From assembly GCA_028690055.1 (NCBI GenBank), contig JAQVBZ010000017.1, positions 1 to 40,578 on the forward strand: a stretch of DNA of 40,578 bases, given 5' to 3'. Shown piece after piece: positions 17,809 to 27,526 of this stretch. This DNA is from Minisyncoccota bacterium. Lineage in GTDB: Bacteria; Patescibacteriota; Minisyncoccia; JAHIHE01; JAGLIN01. The translations under genes were made by a program, and so were the position numbers. The stretch's first letter is position 1. Each line of letters starts with the position of its first letter. Below the pieces are notes generated by a model. It did no database searches. It worked only from the letters and a program-made list of their open reading frames with translations, and was not told the origin of the DNA.

Positions 17809-19671
17809 TTATGATTGCATCAATGCTTCGAACTCCTCTTTCTCTATGACCTCCACCTCCATCAGTCTCTTGGTAACTTTTTCTAATTTCTCTTTGTTCT
17901 CTTGAATTACTTCGGTAGCTTTCTTATATGCGTCCGCTATGAATTTTTCTATCTCAGTGTCTATTTCTGATGCTATTTTCTCGCTGTAGTTTCTTTGTTC
18001 ATGGATTTCTTTGCCAAGGAATACGGTATCGCTATGTTCTCCGAAAACTACGGGGCCCATTTTTTCGCTCATACCGAATTTAGTTACAAGTTTCCTCGCT
18101 AAGTCGCTTGCACGTTTGAGGTCATTACTTGCTCCGGTAGTGAGGTCGTCAAAAATAATTTTTTCTGCGGCATATCCTCCCAGTAACATCGCCAGTTCAT
18201 CAAGGAATTCCGATCTGGTGTGGAAGTTTTTATCCTCTTGCGGTAAATTCAAGGTGTAGCCGGCGGCGTGTCCGCGACTTATGATAGAAATCTTGTGGAT
18301 AGGGTCGGTGTTGGGAAGAATATGTCCAACAATAGCGTGTCCGGCTTCGTGATAAGCGGTAATCTTCTTTTCTTTTTCTATATATACTTTCCCCTTTCTT
18401 TCCGGACCCATCATGACTTTTTCGATGGATTCTAGAATCTCATCGTTACCGATAGTTTTCTTGTCATGTTTGGCGGTCAGGATTGCCGCTTCGTTGAGAA
18501 GATTAAAGAGTTCAGCGCCGGAAAACCCCGGAGTCCTCTGTGCGACTTTCTGCAAATCTACGTCTTTGGCTAGGGGCTTATTCTTAGCGTGTACCTCCAG
18601 TATTTCCTTGCGGTCCCTGATGTCAGGCATATCAATCATAACGCGGCGATCAAATCTTCCCGGTCGGAGCAGCGCCGGATCCAAAACATCGGGGCGATTG
18701 GTGGCGGCTAGGACAATTACATTGTCTTTAGTATCAAAGCCGTCCATTTCTACCAAAATCTGATTGAGGGTCTGTTCCCGTTCGTCGTGTCCCCCGCCCA
18801 AGCCTGCGCCACGGTGTCGGCCCACGGCATCTATCTCATCGATGAAAAGTATCGAAGGAGCGCTTTTCTTGGCGTTCTTGAAAAGATCACGCACACGTGA
18901 GGCTCCCACTCCGACGAACATCTCGACGAATTCTGATCCTGAAATGTTGAAGAAAGGCGCGTCGGCTTCTCCCGCGACCGCTTTGGCCAGCAGAGTCTTA
19001 CCGGTGCCCGGTGCGCCTAAGAGTAAAACTCCACGTGGGATTCTGGCTCCCAGTTTCTGGAATTTCTCCGGGTTCTTGAGGAATTCCACCACTTCCCGCA
19101 GTTCTTCTTTGGCTTCTCTGGCTCCAGCCACGTCCGCGAACGTTACTTTTTTCTTAGGGTCTCCCGGTTTGAAGAACCTGGCTGTGGATTTACCGAAAGA
19201 CATAGCCTGTGAATTGGCTTGTTGCGCTCGGCCGAACATGATCCATAAGAGGAAGCCGAGGAAAATCAGGGTAATCAGGGTTGGCAAAAGCGCCGCCCCC
19301 CATATTTCCCATGCTGATTTCTGCAAACGGCTTATGTTGAGAGCACTGATCTTCGCTTGGTCTACGCCATAATCTTCGCGCAGCGTGGCTTCCAGCGATG
19401 AATCAAAATCCTTGTATACAATCTGTTTTTCACCATTTTTGAGCAGGATATCAACTTCTTGCACGTCTTCCAAATTTTTTACTTCCAGCTTTTCCACCTG
19501 GTCGGAGGAAATCGCAGATGAAAGCTCATTTAAAGTCACTTCCTTAGGTGCTGTTTCCGAACTGCCCAATAAACTAAAAATTCCCGTCAGGAATATGAAT
19601 AGTAAAACGATAGTAAGTAAGTTCTTAAAAAGACTGCCCTGTGGTGCGATATTAGAATTTTTCTTTGCCAT
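17809..19671 (-). CDS. ftsH: ATP-dependent zinc metalloprotease FtsH
   Basis: [21 protein letters not shown] region, [10 protein letters not shown]. Confidence 0.97.
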   Translation of the reverse strand: MAKKNSNIAPQGSLFKNLLTIVLLFIFLTGIFSLLGSSETAPKEVTLNELSSAISSDQVEKLEVKNLEDVQEVDILLKNGEKQIVYKDFDSSLEATLREDYGVDQAKISALNISRLQKSAWEIWGAALLPTLITLIFLGFLLWIMFGRAQQANSQAMSFGKSTARFFKPGDPKKKVTFADVAGAREAKEELREVVEFLKNPEKFQKLGARIPRGVLLLGAPGTGKTLLAKAVAGEADAPFFNISGSEFVEMFVGVGASRVRDLFKNAKKSAPSILFIDEIDAVGRHRGAGLGGGHDEREQTLNQILVEMDGFDTKDNVIVLAATNRPDVLDPALLRPGRFDRRVMIDMPDIRDRKEILEVHAKNKPLAKDVDLQKVAQRTPGFSGAELFNLLNEAAILTAKHDKKTIGNDEILESIEKVMMGPERKGKVYIEKEKKITAYHEAGHAIVGHILPNTDPIHKISIISRGHAAGYTLNLPQEDKNFHTRSEFLDELAMLLGGYAAEKIIFDDLTTGASNDLKRASDLARKLVTKFGMSEKMGPVVFGEHSDTVFLGKEIHEQRNYSEKIASEIDTEIEKFIADAYKKATEVIQENKEKLEKVTKRLMEVEVIEKEEFEALMQS

Positions 19672-19813
19672 AGTATTATGTTATTCCAGCTTAAATCTAA
19701 ACAAGAGCGAGTGTGTCTCATGTATCTTATTTATAAAGGAATTATATCAGTCCAGTTCATTTTATGCAATAAAAAAGCCTCCCCTTACAGAGAGGAGTAC
19801 ATTTTTTCGTATT

Positions 19814-20029
19814 TTACATCAGTGTTGCACCGCTTATGGAGTCTATATAGTCGCCCATAAAGGAAGGTAGGACTAAAACGAGTATCAGTAGTGGCAGTAC
19901 GAAGGCAATAATCGTAAAGAGCATAGAATAGAGGAAATATTTTCTCGTTTTCTCGGCCGAGGTGTGCGTTTTTTGCAGAAGCTCCTGGTTCTGCTTGAGA
20001 AGTTCGAGGATTTGTTCTTCGTTTGTCAT
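19814..20029 (-). CDS. Small single-TM hypothetical protein (71 aa)
   Basis: MTNEEQILELLKQNQELLQK... then one TM; coding-like. Confidence 0.5.
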   Translation of the reverse strand: MTNEEQILELLKQNQELLQKTHTSAEKTRKYFLYSMLFTIIAFVLPLLILVLVLPSFMGDYIDSISGATLM

Positions 20030-20090
20030 GATATTGAGTAATTAGAGGTAGATTTATAAATATGTATTCTAAAAGTTCATTAACATCGTG

Positions 20091-20120
20091 TGTCATTCTG
20101 AGGTATTCCGAAGAATCTCG
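20091..20120 (+). repeat. Dispersed intergenic repeat (copy 3, TGTCATTCTGAGGTATTCCGAAGAATCTCG)
   Basis: Matches 3716-3746 with a few changes. Confidence 0.7.
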
Positions 20121-20303
20121 TTATCTTTAGCATAATGAGAAATACTTCGTTCCGTTTAGCTTATTATCTTGCCCGATTTGAGTGAACTGGGGATTGTTTC
20201 AGTCTCGATAAGAGTTGTTATCTTTAATATAGCTTTTCCCGCGTCATCTCAAATTAACTAAACCTGTTCCACAATCCAGTAATATGCAGCTTTTGGAGTC
20301 TCT

Positions 20304-20339
20304 TCTCTTCTTTCCGGGAGAGGGTCGGGGTGAGGGGGG
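20304..20339 (+). repeat. Short GC-rich dispersed repeat (ctcttctttccgggagagggtcggggtgagggggg)
   Basis: Resembles the end repeats around the DUF559 gene (palindrome then GTCGGGGTGAGGG). Confidence 0.4.
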
Positions 20340-20596
20340 TAAAAGCGAAAATGTTATGTTACGGATTATGTAAATTTGGCACTAGGCTTTACTAAGATTT
20401 CTCAATCGGAGTACTTCGTTTCGAAATGACACCCTCTTTTACTCATGGAACTGTGGATAATCGGGGGATAACTGTGTAAAACTCTGAATTGATGAGTTTT
20501 TTCGGTTAGACTTATCATTGCGGATAAGGCGAATACTCAGATTCTGCATATCGGATACGATAAATCGCTTATTCCCTTTATCCGATAAAGTAAACC

Positions 20597-22120
20597 CTAT
20601 ACCATATTGTGTTTAGGTCGGTATTGCAGCGCTTCCGCCACGTGCATGCTCTCAAGTTGCTCTTTTCCCTCCAAATCGGCAATAGTGCGGGCGACTTTGA
20701 GGATTTTGTAATACGAACGGGCGCTGAGATTGAATTGGCTGACCGCAGTTTTCAGTAAATTGATGGTCGCTTCATCGGTGGGGCAGAATTCTTTGACGAT
20801 TTGCGAATTCATCTCGGAATTGGAGACAACGTCTTTGCCTTCAAAACGTTTTTTCTGGATCTGTCTGGCAGCTTCCACACGTTTTTGGATTATTTCCGAG
20901 GATTCTTCCAGCTCTTCGCCGGAAAGCTTGTCGAATTTGATCCGTGGCACCTCGATACATAGGTCAATGCGGTCCAGAAGTGGTCCGGAAATCTTTTTCT
21001 GGTATTTGATAATCTGTGAAGGAGAGCAGGAACAGTCGTGTTCGGGATCATTCAGATATCCGCACGGACAGGGGTTCATACTGGCAATCAGCGTGAATTG
21101 TGCTGGGAAAGTGAGTGTGCCTTGGGCGCGTGAAATGGTGACAATACCATCTTCCAGCGGCTGGCGGAGATTTTCGAGTATCGTGCGGGGAAACTCCGGC
21201 AATTCATCGAGAAATAGTACACCGCGGTGCGATAAACTGATTTCTCCCGGTTTCGGGAACGCTCCTCCTCCGACCAGAGCTGGCGCGCTCGCGCTGTGAT
21301 GCGGGGTGCGGAAGGGGCGTGTAGTGATCAGTGGCTTGTTTCCGGGAAGAAGTCCTGCAATGCTGTAGATTTTCGTGACTTCCAGGGCCTCCTCTTTGGT
21401 CATTTCGGGGAGGATAGTCGGTACTGCGCGTGCCAGCAGTGTCTTGCCGGTACCAGGCGGCCCGCTCATCAGGACGTTGTGTCCTCCGGCGGCGGCGATT
21501 TCCAGCGCGCGCTTTACGTGTTCCTGTCCCTTGATGAAAGCCATATCGATCGAGTGTTTCGGTTTCTTATCCGAGGTGCCAATATCTATCGTTGTGGCAG
21601 GCTCAATCTTTTCGTTTCCGTCGAGGTAAGCGATGAGCTGCTGCAGACTTTCGATGGGTATGATTTCAATCCCCTCTACCAGTCCCGCCTCGAATTCGTC
21701 TACCTTTGGCACGAAAATTCTCTTGTATTTTTTGTTTTTGGCAAAAAGCGTGATAGGTAAGATACCGTTAGTGTGACGGAGCTTGCCGTTGAGTGCTAAT
21801 TCTCCCACGAAGAGCGAGCCTGTAAGGTCAGCTTCAATCTGCCGGCCGGCGGCGAGTATGCCTACGGCGATTGGTAAATCATAGGCGGGGCCTTCTTTCT
21901 TGATATCCGCCGGGGCGAGATTGATCGTAGTCCGTGTTGCTGGGAAATTCGTGCCGCTATTTTTGATAGCCGATTTGACGCGCTCTTTCGATTCCTGCAC
22001 AGCAGTATCAGGTAGCCCCACAACAATGACATTGAACAACCCCGGACTGATATCTATCTCTACTTCCACCTCTTCGCAATCCAAACCGATCACCGCACAA
22101 GAGTTGATCTTGGAAAGCAT
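20597..22120 (-). CDS. comM: YifB/ComM family Mg-chelatase-like AAA+ ATPase
   Basis: N-terminal chelatase subunit I-like region, [38 protein letters not shown]. Confidence 0.93.
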   Translation of the reverse strand: MLSKINSCAVIGLDCEEVEVEIDISPGLFNVIVVGLPDTAVQESKERVKSAIKNSGTNFPATRTTINLAPADIKKEGPAYDLPIAVGILAAGRQIEADLTGSLFVGELALNGKLRHTNGILPITLFAKNKKYKRIFVPKVDEFEAGLVEGIEIIPIESLQQLIAYLDGNEKIEPATTIDIGTSDKKPKHSIDMAFIKGQEHVKRALEIAAAGGHNVLMSGPPGTGKTLLARAVPTILPEMTKEEALEVTKIYSIAGLLPGNKPLITTRPFRTPHHSASAPALVGGGAFPKPGEISLSHRGVLFLDELPEFPRTILENLRQPLEDGIVTISRAQGTLTFPAQFTLIASMNPCPCGYLNDPEHDCSCSPSQIIKYQKKISGPLLDRIDLCIEVPRIKFDKLSGEELEESSEIIQKRVEAARQIQKKRFEGKDVVSNSEMNSQIVKEFCPTDEATINLLKTAVSQFNLSARSYYKILKVARTIADLEGKEQLESMHVAEALQYRPKHNMV

Positions 22121-22250
22121 AACTTTGAAATTAGAAGTTAAATTTAGTATAACATCTAGAAAATTGTAGTCTTATTTGTTTCCACTATGACATATAACTA
22201 GCGGTTTGTGAAATATAGAATTAAGGCAGAGCATTTTGAAGTAAATAGAC

Positions 22251-22313
22251 AAAAAAAGATAGCAGAATAACTTGATTGTTTTTTTTCTGCTATTCTGAAT
22301 TTTTTACGGAAGG
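22251..22313 (-). terminator. Terminator downstream of 22304-22795
   Basis: ATAGCAG...CTGCTAT followed by a T-run on the minus strand. Confidence 0.55.
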
Positions 22314-22795
22314 TTTTCTCTTCCATAGAAGGCGAATATATTTTTTATGGGCGAGGTTACATGCATTTTGTTCATCCGTTCATCTTCTAGTGTTAATCTC
22401 CCATAACATAAATCTAGAAAGGTTGGGTACAATCTATTTCCTACTCCCATTTCTCCCTTGTTGCCCTTGATTTTTTCAACCTTAAATAATTTTTTGTCAG
22501 GTTTATACTCGATTAAGTATATGGAATCCTCTGTTTCTATCATGAAGGATTTTACTTCTGTCATAAGTCCCATCTTATGGTCGGAGATTACTAATATCGG
22601 TTCAGCTCCCGCCACAAGGCGCGATCCATACGGGGATATTCCCAGGGATTCGCCTCGATAAACATTACCTCTCCCCGGTCCTTTTGTCGTAGTAACAACA
22701 AAGGCTTCACGTTCGTGTACTATACTATGTTCCGTAGAAGCAGTCCTTACTATTATTGCGCATTCTCTATAGTCTCTTTTATGGATTCCTTCCAT
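22304..22795 (-). CDS. Hypothetical protein
   Basis: Open frame with SD (gaggg) upstream of ATG at 22795. Confidence 0.55.
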   Translation of the reverse strand: MEGIHKRDYRECAIIVRTASTEHSIVHEREAFVVTTTKGPGRGNVYRGESLGISPYGSRLVAGAEPILVISDHKMGLMTEVKSFMIETEDSIYLIEYKPDKKLFKVEKIKGNKGEMGVGNRLYPTFLDLCYGRLTLEDERMNKMHVTSPIKNIFAFYGRENLP

Positions 22796-22907
22796 CTTAA
22801 ACCCTCTTTTTGTTTATTTGATTAATCCTGTAAAGTATGTAGATGATAGTATAAGTCGATATATCCGTCAATAGTACACCCTTTTCTATACTGAAGTGCA
22901 ATTTATT

Positions 22908-23612
22908 TTATCGCGCGTATAACATGACCGAGAGCACATACAAAAGTGCGATATGAGCAGGATAAAAGATATAGAAAAAGTATTTATATCCCTCACCCTT
23001 TTTGCCGTTATAGAGTATTATAAAAAATACGGCGAAAGTCATCATCCATCGGATGCTCTCATCATTCGCCCAGACCATCAGACATAGTGCGACGAAGCAG
23101 GCGGCTTGTGCGGGTCTGCTTTGTCTGGTGTAGTACAGCATAATACCGAGGAAAATATAAAACCATCCTCCTTCTGCAAATAGTGTCAGAGGTATTATAG
23201 TTATCAGAAGGATGGAATATGAGAGAAGGTGTCTTATCTCTTTTTTGTGGGCTTTTATCTGGTCGATACAGTATACGGACAAAACTGTGAGCAATATCGA
23301 TCCAAAGATGTTATTTTGTATCACGAAGCCATCCGGACGAGGGAAGGCAAACATCAGGTAATATCTTAATGCTTCCATAAGTAAGTAAAACGCAAAAAGG
23401 CGAAGTATATATTTTTTACGGTCATGGGTATAATAAAAACCTTCGGCGGTGCAGAATATAAATAGTGGAAGCGATAATCTGCCCAGCATCGTAAGTAAGA
23501 CAGGGGCCGATCCGGTGTATGCAAAAAACTCATAAATATGGTCCAAAAACATAAGCGCCAGCGCAATCATTTTCAGCTGGGTAGTCGTAAAATATTTTTT
23601 TATGGTAATCAT
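22908..23612 (-). CDS. TraX family membrane protein
   Basis: LKMIALALMFLDHIYEFF ... GRLSLPLFIFCTAEGFYYTHDRKKYILRLFAFYLLMEALRY. Confidence 0.8.
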   Translation of the reverse strand: MITIKKYFTTTQLKMIALALMFLDHIYEFFAYTGSAPVLLTMLGRLSLPLFIFCTAEGFYYTHDRKKYILRLFAFYLLMEALRYYLMFAFPRPDGFVIQNNIFGSILLTVLSVYCIDQIKAHKKEIRHLLSYSILLITIIPLTLFAEGGWFYIFLGIMLYYTRQSRPAQAACFVALCLMVWANDESIRWMMTFAVFFIILYNGKKGEGYKYFFYIFYPAHIALLYVLSVMLYAR

Positions 23613-23643
23613 CTTGTTAGTTGTTTTTTTATCAGGAAATTTG

Positions 23644-24176
23644 ATTCCCCTCTCGAGAGGGGTGGCGCGGAGCGACGGGGTGTGTGGGAACGGTATATTT
23701 CAATATAGTATTATTCTACACATTTTCTCTAAAAGAGTCACTATGTTCCTCTGTCCATCTTTTAATCGCTTCCACCACCCCTTCCATATTTCTCTTAACC
23801 TCAATATCTTGAAATCTCAAAAATCTGACTCCGAACTTTTCCAGATCCTTTTGTCTTTCTATATCACAATAATATTTCTCATCGTGGCTGACTCCGTCGA
23901 TTTCAATTGCTAACATTAACTCTTCACAAAAGAAGTCAACGATATAATTTCCGATAAGCTTTTGCCTATGAAAATCATATCCTTCCATTCTTTTGCTTTT
24001 CAAATGTTCCCACAATAGGACTTCCGACAAAGTGCTGTGATTCCTCAAATTCTTTGCGAGCTGTTTCAGTTTGGGATTGTATGGAATTATCTTACGCATA
24101 AATAATGTTTTTAACACACCCCACGCAAACGATATGGCTAAAGCCACATCGGCGCCACCCCTCTCAAGAGGGGAAT
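23644..24176. mobile_element. Putative inverted-repeat-bounded unit carrying a DUF559 nuclease-like gene
   Basis: Left CCCCTCTCGAGAGGGGTGGCGC...GGGGTGTG and right, inverted, CACACCCC...GCGCCACCCCTCTCAAGAGGGG. Confidence 0.55.
23716..24099 (-). CDS. DUF559 (PD-(D/E)XK/Vsr-like) endonuclease-domain protein
   Basis: KQLAKNLRNHSTLSEVLLWEHLKSKRMEGYDFHRQKLIGNYIVDFFCEELMLAIEIDGVSHDEKYYCDIERQKDLEKFGVRFLRF; start at MRKIIPYN. Confidence 0.85.
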   Translation of the reverse strand: MRKIIPYNPKLKQLAKNLRNHSTLSEVLLWEHLKSKRMEGYDFHRQKLIGNYIVDFFCEELMLAIEIDGVSHDEKYYCDIERQKDLEKFGVRFLRFQDIEVKRNMEGVVEAIKRWTEEHSDSFRENV

Positions 24177-24804
24177 ATGAATGTGGCTATTTTAGGCAAA
24201 AGAAAGGCGAGAAGGACTGACACAATCGTGATAATAATAGCGTCAGTATTTCTCTGTAAGAAACCATGTTTAGCATCTTTATCTTTTAAATATATGGTTG
24301 AATAATTTTTAGATTTTAAATTATAATACCAACGAATCCAAATAATAGAAACTAAGACTAATAGAATTCTTATTTCTAACAATTTTATAGGAATAGCCAA
24401 ATAAATTAAATTAAGCATTAAACAAACTAGCCATAAATTTCCAAAATATTTTATTGCAATTGTTTTTTTACTGACGATTTTTTTTATTTTTTCTACAATT
24501 CCTATAGATACCACATCGTTGTAATAGGAGATATCGCTAAACGCTCTCGTGAATTGTAGCTTTATAAAGGGAGTAGTTGATTCAAAAGATGCGCTATGTA
24601 GTTTTGTTATTTTCTTTTTACTTAATTCCTCAATTAGCTCTTCTATAGAGTCAGAGGATAGCTCGTTCTCCAATTGTCTGTCTGCTACTGTTATTAGATA
24701 GCTCTTGCAATTTTCTTTAAAGAGTTCTTCTATCTCTTTAAGATTTTCTGGATATAGAACTGTACTGTTGAAATCAAGCCTTATATACTTAGATTTTTTT
24801 CCAT
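24164..24804 (-). pseudogene. Hypothetical two-TM protein; likely 1-nt frameshift in an A7 tract after ATG at 24804; C-terminal FPS* encoded by the adjacent repeat
   Basis: Frame stays open upstream of the called TTG start (KSKYIRLDFNSTVLYPENLKEIEELFKENCKSYLITVADRQ-LENEL...); atgg-aaaaaaa-tct is one A short of being in frame. Confidence 0.55.
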
Positions 24805-24906
24805 TGTTTTAAATATAATTATAGATTTACTATGCCATATAAATTATATTTTGTTAAATAAAAAAACGGGATTATCTCTATCTTGTTTCTTGTATTTTGT
24901 GTTAAG

Positions 24907-24958
24907 AATCCCCTCTTGAGAGGGGTGGCGCTGGAAGCGACGGGGTGTGTGGGGACGG
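24907..24958 (+). repeat. Solo copy of the DUF559-element end repeat
   Basis: aatcccctcttgagaggggtggcgctggaagcgacggggtgtgtggggacgg, near-identical to 23644-23693. Confidence 0.75.
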
Positions 24959-25060
24959 TCTGCGAATCAACACTCCAAATTCTATGTAGCAATAAGAATC
25001 TATTGGATGTAAATCATTGGCTATTTGCCGATTCAACGTACCTCTCGCAACGTCATGGCT

Positions 25061-25130
25061 ATTCCCCTCTAGGGGGGGCGGATTAAAATATACCACAGGA
25101 AGTGCCGGTGGGTCAGCGCGCACGGGGTGC
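25061..25130 (+). repeat. Degenerate copy of the same end repeat
   Basis: attcccctctagggggggcgg ... cacggggtg. Confidence 0.4.
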
Positions 25131-25153
25131 CACTTTCCAAATTGAATCTACCC

Positions 25154-25186
25154 CTTGACAGAAATGGATTATTCTGCTAAAATATG
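25154..25186 (+). promoter_or_regulatory. Sigma70-type promoter
   Basis: TTGACA-17 nt-TAAAAT upstream of ORF 25243. Confidence 0.6.
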
Positions 25187-25242
25187 AGGTCATATAAAAT
25201 ATTGTATTCAATCAAAATTAAAACTCATAGGGAGGAAAAGTA

Positions 25243-25476
25243 GTGTCTTTAAATCAGGTGATACTCGCTGTTATGAGCATTGCTACTGCAGTAATCATAA
25301 TGTATATGCTGAAGGCGGAAGTCTTGAGCAAAAAATTGAAATCTCGGATACTGAAAAATGAGATATCAGTGGAAGAGATCAGCACAAAGGCGTCTATGGT
25401 AGCAACATGTTATTTAAGAGCTAATATATTTGTGCTCGTTGTTGCTATTTTAGCTGGAGCGCTTCAATCCGTATAA
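25243..25476 (+). CDS. Small two-TM hypothetical protein (GTG start)
   Basis: SD agggagg, hydrophobic segments at both ends. Confidence 0.55.
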   Translation: MSLNQVILAVMSIATAVIIMYMLKAEVLSKKLKSRILKNEISVEEISTKASMVATCYLRANIFVLVVAILAGALQSV

Positions 25477-25614
25477 ATATAAGAGAGGGACATGGTAAAA
25501 AAGATATCAAATATTTTATATGATTATTACGGTGCTATAAAAGCCAAATTCGATATGTTTCTCTTAAGCGGACAATATTCCCAGGAGAAATACAAATCTG
25601 AATTTGGCTTATTT

Positions 25615-27438
25615 TTATTGGCACAATTTCACATCCACCACATTCATCTGTAGTTCCCTATTCCCATTCCATTCGTTAACTTCCAGCTGGAAAACCACAT
25701 CCACTTTATCTCCCCAACGCAGTCCCGTCTCACGCTCCGGCATGTGGTCCAGCATATGTCCCAGGCGAAAACCGATAGCCGGGAAATATTTTATTTCTTC
25801 GTTTTTTAGTATAGTTGTGAAGCAAGCCTTGAGGTGGTTCTTGTCGCTTCCGACCGTTTTGATCTCTTCGACTTCTAAATTTTTCACGAGGAAGGTCGGT
25901 TTGCGATTGGCAAAGCCGAACGGTCCGAATTTCTCCAGTGAGTCGAGAAGTTCCCAGTCGATTTTTTCTGATGCGATTTCTGCGTCGATTTCAATGGAGG
26001 GGATGAGGTCGTTTTCCGTCAGGATTTCTTCTGCTATCCCGTTCATCATTTTCTCGAATTTTTTGAGAGAATTTTTTTTGAGCTTGAGTCCTGCCGCTTG
26101 CGAGTGTCCTCCGAATTGTGTCAGGAGGTCTTTGCATTTTTCGATCGCCTCGATAAGATTGAACGCGGGGATGCTTCTGCCCGAGCCTCCGCACACGCCG
26201 TCTTCGTTTTCATTTAAAATCAGAAAAGGTCGGCAATATTCTTCTGTGAGTTTTCCTGCTACGAGTCCTACTAGACCGACTTTCCAATCCGTTCCTTTCT
26301 CAATCACGATTTTGGGAAGGACTTTCTTTTTATCAAGTCGCACGCGGACTTCTGCCATCATCTTTTCCGTGAGTTTCTGCCTCGTCTGGTTGCTCTTCTC
26401 CAATTTTTCGGCAAGTTCCTGCGCTTCAACGTTATTTTCGCTCATCAAAAGTTTGTAAGCCGCGTTTGCATGGTCCATCCGTCCGGCGGCATTGAGTCTC
26501 GGTGCCAGATTGAAAGCGATATGTCCGGCATCCAGAAGCTGTCTTTTGGCTCGGCTTTCGCTTTTGCCTGTCTCCAGTCCCGCGACGCCTAAGAGTTTTT
26601 TGATTCCGACTCTTTGTGTTTTATTGAGGACCAAAAGTCCGTATTGTGTGAGCGTGCGATTCTCTCCCAGAAGGTCGACGCAATCGGCAACAGTTCCGAG
26701 TGCCACCAAATCCAATAGCCATTTCTCAAATCCCGGTTTCATCTTCTCGAATTTTTCCGGATAATTTTTCTGAAGATGTACGAGCAGTCCCTGTGCGAGC
26801 TTGAATGCTACGCCTACGCCTGCTAATGATTTGAAAGGATATTTGCAATCGGGCTGTTTTGGGTTTATGATTGCATACGCTTCCGGTCTTTTTTCGGGAA
26901 CGTGATGATGGTCCGTCACGATTACCTCGATGCCGAGTTCGTTGATCGCGTCCACACTTTCGACGTTGGACACTCCACAGTCGACCGTGATAATCAAGTT
27001 CGGTTTTCGTTTGGCAATTTCCAAAATAGCCTTTTCCGTGATGCCATAGCCTTCTTTCTCTCGGTCGGGGATATAGATATCCAAAAACTCTTTAGCTTTT
27101 TTTCCGCTGATGCCGGACAGGACTCTTTTGAGCTCGCAAAGAGTGTCCGTAAGCACGGCTGATGAAGTTACTCCATCGACATCATAATCGCCATATACTA
27201 GAATCTTTTCATCTCCTTCCAGCGCCGAAAAAATTCTCGCAATCGCTTTTTCCATATCCTTCATCAGATATGGGTCGTGAAGGTCAGATTCATAATCGGG
27301 ATTAAAAAATTCGTCGATCACTGTCTGATCGCGCAGTCCCCGGTCCCAGAGCAGTTGCAATACTATAGGAGATAATTCCGGAAACTTTTTCTCAAAACTC
27401 TTCGGATATTTCTTGTTCACAAGCCAACGTTTTTGCAT
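25615..27438 (-). CDS. recJ: Single-stranded-DNA-specific exonuclease RecJ
   Basis: YGDYDVDGVTSSAVL, VTDHH, GTVADCVDL, RLNAAGRMDHA, GGHSQAAG. Confidence 0.95.
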   Translation of the reverse strand: MQKRWLVNKKYPKSFEKKFPELSPIVLQLLWDRGLRDQTVIDEFFNPDYESDLHDPYLMKDMEKAIARIFSALEGDEKILVYGDYDVDGVTSSAVLTDTLCELKRVLSGISGKKAKEFLDIYIPDREKEGYGITEKAILEIAKRKPNLIITVDCGVSNVESVDAINELGIEVIVTDHHHVPEKRPEAYAIINPKQPDCKYPFKSLAGVGVAFKLAQGLLVHLQKNYPEKFEKMKPGFEKWLLDLVALGTVADCVDLLGENRTLTQYGLLVLNKTQRVGIKKLLGVAGLETGKSESRAKRQLLDAGHIAFNLAPRLNAAGRMDHANAAYKLLMSENNVEAQELAEKLEKSNQTRQKLTEKMMAEVRVRLDKKKVLPKIVIEKGTDWKVGLVGLVAGKLTEEYCRPFLILNENEDGVCGGSGRSIPAFNLIEAIEKCKDLLTQFGGHSQAAGLKLKKNSLKKFEKMMNGIAEEILTENDLIPSIEIDAEIASEKIDWELLDSLEKFGPFGFANRKPTFLVKNLEVEEIKTVGSDKNHLKACFTTILKNEEIKYFPAIGFRLGHMLDHMPERETGLRWGDKVDVVFQLEVNEWNGNRELQMNVVDVKLCQ

Positions 27439-27526
27439 ATCAAGATTTTTAGTTGCTAGTAAACTGATTATACCATTATGCCGGATTTATAAAAAGTTTA
27501 GAGCGAATTTAAATGAAGTATTAGGC

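Noticed and set aside
18011-19372. Plus-strand ORFs (82, 116, 202 aa) opposite ftsH
   Set aside because: Low-complexity Ser/Pro/Arg-rich translations of the antisense strand of a conserved gene.
24883-25123. ORFs 24883..25086 (+) and 24902..25123 (-)
   Set aside because: Made of GC-rich DUF559-type end repeats; peptide sequences are translated repeat.
25604-26764. 284-aa and 90-aa plus-strand ORFs opposite recJ
   Set aside because: Antisense to a well-supported RecJ; Ser/Phe-rich composition typical of shadow frames.
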